Assembly: GCA_040954595.2 (NCBI GenBank)
Contig: CM082592.2
Span: 3,100,001 to 3,164,000, forward strand
Source of the DNA: Balanoglossus misakiensis
Taxonomy: Eukaryota > Hemichordata
Length of the DNA stretch: 64,000 bases
Direction: 5' to 3'
Shown here: one piece after another, positions 57,684 through 64,000 of the stretch
Layout: the number at the start of each line of letters is the position of its first letter
How positions within the stretch are numbered: the first letter of the stretch is position 1
Translations under genes and position numbers: made by a program
The notes under the pieces: model-generated
What the model saw: the letters and a program-made list of their open reading frames with translations, nothing else
The model's database searches: none
What the model was told of the DNA's origin: nothing

Positions 57684-57985
57684 TGACGGATGCGCGCGCA
57701 AACACATAATTTGCTTGAAGAGGGACTGCAATCTCGTGACTTCTTCTGCAAGGGTTGTTGGACCAGCTTCTTCAGATAACCAAAAACCATCCAGACATGC
57801 AAAGAAGCATGAAAATCAGAAAGTCCACTGCAGGTAGCGACAGGTGCGCGTCCAAAGACAAACATGATTTGAAGAGGGACTGCGATCTTGTGACTTCTTC
57901 TGCAAGGGTTGTTGGACCAGCTTCGTCAGATAACCAAAAACAATCCAGACACGCAACGCAAAGAATCATGAAAATTCAAATATGA
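57684..57985. repeat. Two-copy tandem repeat of about 155 bp
   Basis: Both copies contain GAAGAGGGACTGC, GTGACTTCTTCTGCAAGGGT and TGTTGGACCAGCTTC, followed by CAGATAACCAAAAAC. Confidence 0.9.
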
Positions 57986-57989
57986 ATTC

Positions 57990-60900
57990 AAAGATACAAC
58001 CATGGCAATCACAAATGCCAAAATACAACCAGAAAGTAATCCCCAGATACAACCATGGCAACCACAAATGCCAAAATACAACCAGGGACTAATCCCCGGA
58101 TACAACCATGGCAACCACAAATGGCAAAATACAACCAGGGACTAATCCCCGGATACAACCATGGCAAACAACCAGAGACTAATCCCTGGATACAACCGTG
58201 GCAACCACAAATGCCAAAATAAAACCAGAGACCAATCTCCGGATACAACCGTGGCAACCACAAATGCCAAAATAAAACCAGAGACCAATCCCCGGATACA
58301 ACCGTGGCAACCACAAATGCCAAAATAAAACCAGAGACCAATCCCCGGATACAACCGTGGCAACCACAAATGCCAAAATAAAACCAGGGACCAATCCCCG
58401 GATACAACCGTGGCAACCACAAATGCCAAAATAAAACCAGAGACCAATCCGCGGATACAACCGTGGCAACCACAAATGCCAAAATACAACCAGGGACCAA
58501 TCCCCGGATACACTGTGGCAACCACAAATGCCAAAATACAACCAGGGACCAATCCCCGGATACAACCGTGGCAACCACAAATGCCAAAATACAACCAGGG
58601 ACCAATCCCCGGATACAACCGTGGCAACCACAAATGCCAAAATACAACCAGGGACCAATCCCCGGATACACTGTGGCAACCACAAATGCCAAAATAAAAC
58701 CAGAGACCAATCCCCGGATACAACCGTGGCAACCACAAATGCCAAAATACAACCAGGGACCAATCCCCGGATACAACCGTGGCAACCACAAATGCCAAAA
58801 TACAACCAGGGACCAATCCCCGGATACACTGTGGCAACCACAAATGCCAAAATACAACCAGGGACCAATCCCCGGATACAACCGTGGCAACCACAAATGC
58901 CAAAATACAACCAGGGACCAATCCCCGGATACAACCGTGGCAACCACAAATGCCAAAATACAACCAGGGACCAATCCCCGGATACACTGTGGCAACCACA
59001 AATGCCAAAATACAACCAGGGACTAATCCCCGGATACAACCGTGGCAACCACAAATGCCAAAATACAACCAGGGACTAATCCCCGGATACAACCGTGGCA
59101 ACCACAAATGCCAAAATACAACCAGGGACCAATCCCCGGATACAACCGTGGCAACCACAAATGCCAAAATACAACCAGGGACCAATCCCCGGATACACTG
59201 TGGCAACCACAAATGCCAAAATACAACCAGGGACTAATCCCCGGATACAACCGTGGCAACCACAAATGCCAAAATACAACCAGGGACTAATCCCCGGATA
59301 CAACCGTGGCAACCACAAATGCCAAAATACAACCAGGGACCAATCCCCGGATACAACCGTGGCAACCACAAATGCCAAAATACAACCAGGGACCAATCCC
59401 CGGATACAACCGTGGCAACCACAAATGCCAAAATACAACCAGGGACCAATCCCCGGATACAACCGTGGCAACCACAAATGCCAAAATACAACCAGGGACC
59501 AATCCCCGGATACAACCGTGGCAACCACAAATGCCAAAATACAACCAGGGACCAATCCCCGGATACAACCGTGGCAACCACAAATGCCAAAATACAACCA
59601 GGGACCAATCCCCGGATACAACCGTGGCAACCACAAATGCCAAAATACAACCAGGGACCAATCCCCGGATACAACCGTGGCAACCACAAATGCCAAAATA
59701 CAACCAGGGACCAATCCCCGGATACAACCGTGGCAACCACAAATGCCAAAATACAACCAGGGATCAATCCCCGGATACAACCGTGGCAACCACAAATGCC
59801 AAAATACAACCAGGGACCAATCCCCGGATACAACCGTGGCAACCACAAATGCCAAAATACAACCAGGGACCAATCCCCGGATACAACCGTGGCAACCACA
59901 AATGCCAAAATACAACCAGGGACCAATCCCCGGATACAACCGTGGCAACCACAAATGCCAAAATACAACCAGGGACCAATCCCCGGATACAACCGTGGCA
60001 ACCACAAATGCCAAAATACAACCAGAAAGATCCCCAGATACAACCATGGCAACCACAAATGCCAAAATACAACCAGAAAGTAATCCCCAGATACAACCAT
60101 GGCAACCACAAATGCCAAAATACAACCAGGGACCAATCCCCGGATACAACCGTGGCAACCACAAATGCCAAAATACAACCAGGGACTAATCCCCGGATAC
60201 AACCGTGGCAACCACAAATGCCAAAATACAACCAGAGACTAATCCCCCGATACAACCGTGGCAACCACAAATGCCAAAATACAACCAGAGACTAATCCCC
60301 GGATACAACCGTGGCAACCACGAATGCCAAAATACAACCAGAGACTAATCCCCGGATACAACCATGGCAACCACAAATGCCAAAATACAACCACAAATGC
60401 CAAAATACAAGCAGGGACTAATCCCCGGATACAACCGTGGCAACCACAAATGCCAAAATACAACCAGGGACTAATCCCCGGATATAACCGTGGCAACCAC
60501 AAATGCCAAAATACAACCAGAGACTAATCCCCGGATACAACCATGGCAACCACAAATGCCAAAATACAACCAGAGACTAAACCCCGGATACAACCATGGC
60601 AACCACAAATGCCAAAATACAACCAGGGACCAATCCCCGGATACAACCATGGCAACCACAAATGCCAAAATACAACCAGGGACCAATCCCCGGATACAAC
60701 CATGGCAACCACAAATGCCAAAATACAACCAGAGACTAATCCCCGGATACAACCATGGCAACCACAAATGCCAAAATACAACCAGGGACCAATCCCCGGA
60801 TACAACCGTGGCAACCACAAATGCCAAAATACAACCAGAGACTAATCCCCGGATACAACCGTGGCAACCACAAATGCCAAAATACAACCAGAGACTAATC

Positions 60901-61200
60901 CCCGGATACAACCGTGGCAACCACAAATGCCAAAATACAACCAGGGACTAATCCCCGGATACAACCGTGGCAACCACAAATGCCAAAATACAACCAGAGA
61001 CCAATCCCCGGATACAACCGTGGCAACCACAAATGCCAAAATACAACCAGGGACCAATCCCCAGATACAACCATGGCAACCACAAATGCCAAAATACAAC
61101 CAGGGACCAATCCCCGGATACAACCATGGCAACCACAAATGCCAAAATACAACCAGAGACTAATCACCAGATACAACCACGGCAACCACAAATGTTAAAA
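57990..61200. repeat. 53-bp minisatellite, about 60 units
   Basis: The unit contains GGCAACCACAAATGCCAAAA, then TACAACCAGGGACCAATCCC and CGGATACAACCG. Blocks of variants are visible: AAAATAAAACC units at about 58200-58440, GGGACC units at 58460-60000, and GAGACT units beyond 60200. Several units are 52 bp (CACTGTGG junction). Long open frames run through it in all six phases, because the motif is nearly free of stop trinucleotides on both strands. They are not treated as genes. Confidence 0.97.
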
Positions 61201-61441
61201 TACAAACAGAGAGTACTCCCTCAGAAACCACAAATTGGTGAAAATTCAAATATGAATTCAAAAATATCACCATTGGCAATCATAAATGCCAGAATGCAAC
61301 CACTGAATACCCTCCGCCCCCCCTGAAAATGTTGAAAATTCAAACATGAATTCAAATATACAACCATGGCAATCACAGAAATATACAAACATACATACAT
61401 AGATGTACATTGTACCTACATTCCCAGGTACATACACATAT

Positions 61442-61517
61442 AATGAATGAATGAATGAATGAATGAATGAATGAATGAATGAATGAATGAATGAATGAAT
61501 GAATGAATGAATGAATG
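61442..61517. repeat. (AATG)n microsatellite, about 19 units
   Basis: Uninterrupted AATG run, the same motif as the CATT tract at 13631 but on the other strand. Confidence 0.97.
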
Positions 61518-61554
61518 GAAAATCAAAGGCACAAGCAGGCTTGTTGGGGCCCAA

Positions 61555-62235
61555 GCACTATTGGTTGGTCAGGAATTAGGTATGCACATAATTAATATGT
61601 AGGAGCATGAGACTCCATCAGACTCCATCAGGTGTTTTAAACCACAAAACAACAAGGCTATGCTGAGATAGGGCAAAGTAGGTGAAGGGTCACCCCAAGG
61701 TCACCAAAATTTAACAAAAGCTGTTGGTCCTTTATTGTTCCATGTCCAACAAAAACAAAACGTCTAGCCCTATTGGCTAGCCTTGAATTAGGTATGCACG
61801 TAATTAATGAGTTAAAGTGTAAGACTCAATTAGGTGTTCCATCCCCAAAATGCTAAGGCTGTATCTGCTCTGGATACAGAGATATGAGAAGTAACTCAAT
61901 GGTCACCTCAGGTCACCCAAAAACCAGACTTATAAGCTCAATTGATTAGCCTAGAATCAGGTATGCACATAATTAATATCGTTGACATATGTGAACGGGG
62001 TCAAGACATTTGGCAACGTTTCATCCCGTAGTAGAACATATTCATAAAAAATGGACATCTGGCTCTATTGGCAAGCCTAGACTAAGATATGCGCATATTT
62101 AACGAGGTCAGCGCAGGTCAAGGGGGTCCTGGAAATTACCAAAATACTTTAATACCCATAAAGGTCGATTGCATCAAAAAACCATCCTGTAGCCCTATAG
62201 GTTAGCTTGGAATTAGATATGCAGAAAAATGTTGT
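61555..62235. repeat. Degenerate repeat with TATGCACATAATTAAT landmark
   Basis: A block like TTGGCTAGCCTTGAATTAGG followed by TATGCACGTAATTAAT recurs, increasingly degraded, near 61575, 61775, 61945, 62075 and 62200. The spacing is irregular, 130-200 bp. Sequence between also shares GGTCACC motifs. Confidence 0.65.
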
Positions 62236-63759
62236 GTCAAAAGCAGGTCAAAGGTCATTGCCAAACTTTGAAGGGGAGAGGACATGTGTACCATGCACCA
62301 AATTTGAAGTTCATTGGCCGTGTAGATTGAGATTTTCAGAAATCCAATATGGCTGCCAGGTCATGTGATTAATTAAAAATTCCACGGTTCGGTGCACTTT
62401 GACAAAATTCCCTTTGGTATCGAAAAACTCCTATGAGTGCCAACTTTGTACTGCTATAAAAATCACTTTCAAAATGAACTATACTAGTAAATCATTCATA
62501 TATCAAGTACAATAATGAACAATGACAATTCAAGTTTAGAGAGAGAGAGAGCGCTCGAGTAATATGCTAAGGTGGTTTATTTTGTTCATTGTCAAGTTTG
62601 CTTTCTAAACATCTGATTCACGCAAGTTTTGTAAAAAACAGAAATAATGCTGTAATTCCTTTTTATATTGTTTACCATTCAGCTTATCTTAACTTTGCTT
62701 TTTTTTATACGCAAGTGCAGTTATTCGCTTGAAGGCTAAATGGTAAACACCTGAAGGCTGCTGTATCCAGTGCGATTAGTGTTAATTTACGTACTGTGCT
62801 GCTTGTTACGTGCAATGCTTATTGTGCCTATATAGGACCCAACAGCCTTCGGGTTATGTTGACCAAATCAGAGTGGTATACATGAAGGACTGTAATAAAC
62901 CAATGGGGTGGGATTTATTTGAAAATATTCTATTCCATTGGCAAACTTGAAACAGTGTTGGCACACTGATATGTACACATTGCAATGTAAGTTTAATTTT
63001 CTCGGGTTCCTCTCTCTCTCTGTGACACAATTACAAAAAAATGGAATTGGCTCATAATCACTGAGGTAGGGAATGATCAATGTTCAATTGCAACCCATGG
63101 GGAAAAGTTCTGTTCTTGAAATGACGATGAAATCACACAAAGTTGGTTCATGTCAGTGTAAAGAAAGTCATCTTGTCCAAGGAAACGTGTCTGCATCTGA
63201 TGTACTGGCTTTTGAATCCATCCATGTATCCTCTTCTTTCCTGTAAACAGAAAGCACATTACACTCACCTTGAATATTGATTTACCAAAGCAAGAAAGAG
63301 ACATTTAACCTCCATACAGAAACAAACATGTGCTCCTGTCCATCACTGACCATGGGATAAGGAGTATAGCAGCTAAATTTGGGAAGTAGGCGACGGGCTG
63401 TATTTAGCTCGAGCTACCACAAGGCCAGGTGTGCATGTCGGGGGGAGGGGGGGGGTAGGGGGGAGAGTGTCAGGGGTAGGTGGTAGAGAAGGGCCAACAT
63501 AGGCAAAATTAATGTGGTTTTCCTTCAGACTTCTGCCTATACTAAAGCCATCTGCAGCTAGACATACTGCATGATCTCAGAATGTACGACGTACTTTATT
63601 GGATGGCTCTTTTAATATTTAATATTGCTCCATTTAATATTAATAGGAGAAAAGTGTGTGTGTATGGGGGGGGGGGGGGGAGAAATGTACGTTTAATATT
63701 TCATCCATCCTTCCTTGTACATACGTACATACATGATGTTCCTCCCCCGGTTTCGAGGA

Positions 63760-64000
63760 TGAGCTTGACTCCATATCAGATCTATGATCAGTTTTTGTGG
63801 GTCTGAAGATGACTGATGAGGTTGATCCAGGCCCACACATGGGACAGGTGTGGGTGGGTGCTACGTTGCAAGTGCTGACAGCTCGAGTTTTACACGCTTC
63901 ACGTTTCTGCTGCGCTTCCATCGTGAGTTGCTTCTCTGCTGCACGGGCGCCTGTGGAGACTTTGCTTCGCCAAGTTGAGCGGTTGGTAGCAAACTTCTCC
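63760..64000 (-). mobile_element. Decayed non-LTR retrotransposon ORF end
   Basis: The minus strand from the window edge reads NRSTWRSKVSTGARAAEKQ, then basic sequence, then HTCPMCG. After a one-base shift it reads AWINLISHLQTHKN. The pattern of an Arg/Trp-rich stretch followed by a Cys2-His2 motif is the usual C-terminus of a group of non-LTR retrotransposon polyproteins. The frameshift and lack of the rest within the window mark it as a relic. The element continues beyond 64000. Confidence 0.7.

Larger units (their letters stand above)
61201..63759. other. Repeat-derived intergenic region
   Basis: It contains the distal flank of the minisatellite, an AATG microsatellite, degenerate repeats around TATGCACATAATTAAT (61570-62230), a GAGA tract near 62538 and G-rich runs near 63440-63470. 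No gene is supported. Confidence 0.5.

Noticed and set aside
57990-61200. CRISPR array
   Set aside because: Units are head-to-tail without unique spacers, and the sequence is eukaryotic.
58009-61326. Many long overlapping open frames on both strands of the minisatellite
   Set aside because: They follow from a stop-poor tandem unit. There is no start context, splice structure or non-repeat sequence to support genes.

Overview
The window is animal nuclear DNA. Every recognisable gene is split by GT-AG introns with consistent phases, and the families are metazoan: a relaxin-type LGR receptor with LDLa and LRR modules, a TRAF adaptor, C-type lectin plus discoidin proteins, and MTFP1. A type C2-like LGR plus dense LINE relics, foldback elements and minisatellites fits an invertebrate such as a non-vertebrate deuterostome or a lophotrochozoan. 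The species cannot be fixed from the sequence.

Layout. (1) 1-12691, plus strand: the 3' part of a large receptor gene. Its order is C-type lectin domain, seven LDLa exons, LRRNT, seven or eight LRR exons, one 7TM exon, then two exons encoding a kinase-like tail without catalytic residues. (2) 14622-20506, minus strand: a complete TRAF-family gene (RING, TRAF zinc fingers, MATH). Genes 1 and 2 converge. (3) 21473-36376: a large inverted duplication. Each arm (about 5.8 and 6.5 kb) carries a complete seven-exon gene for a secreted 318-residue C-type lectin/discoidin protein, one on each strand, with the 5' ends facing inward. The right arm is flanked by a 1.07-1.09 kb direct repeat. (4) 38023-44385, plus strand: a three-exon gene for an unrecognised Ser-rich protein of about 535 residues. 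(5) 48770-50553, minus strand: a mitochondrial fission process protein 1 (MTFP1) gene. (6) 51-64 kb: no confident gene. It holds a 5S rRNA-like pseudogene, foldback elements, an AT-rich array of about 350-bp units, a 3.2-kb minisatellite of about 53-bp units, and a LINE relic at the right edge.

The most notable points are as follows. The receptor fuses a 7TM core to a kinase-like tail. The two lectin genes are identical over exons 1-3 but differ at 16 residues downstream. These differences include the sugar-specificity motif, EPN (mannose-type) in the minus copy against QPD (galactose-type) in the plus copy, with 17 non-synonymous against 4 synonymous changes by manual count. The lectins and the TRAF adaptor could both serve innate recognition and signalling, but that link is inference from family roles and proximity only.
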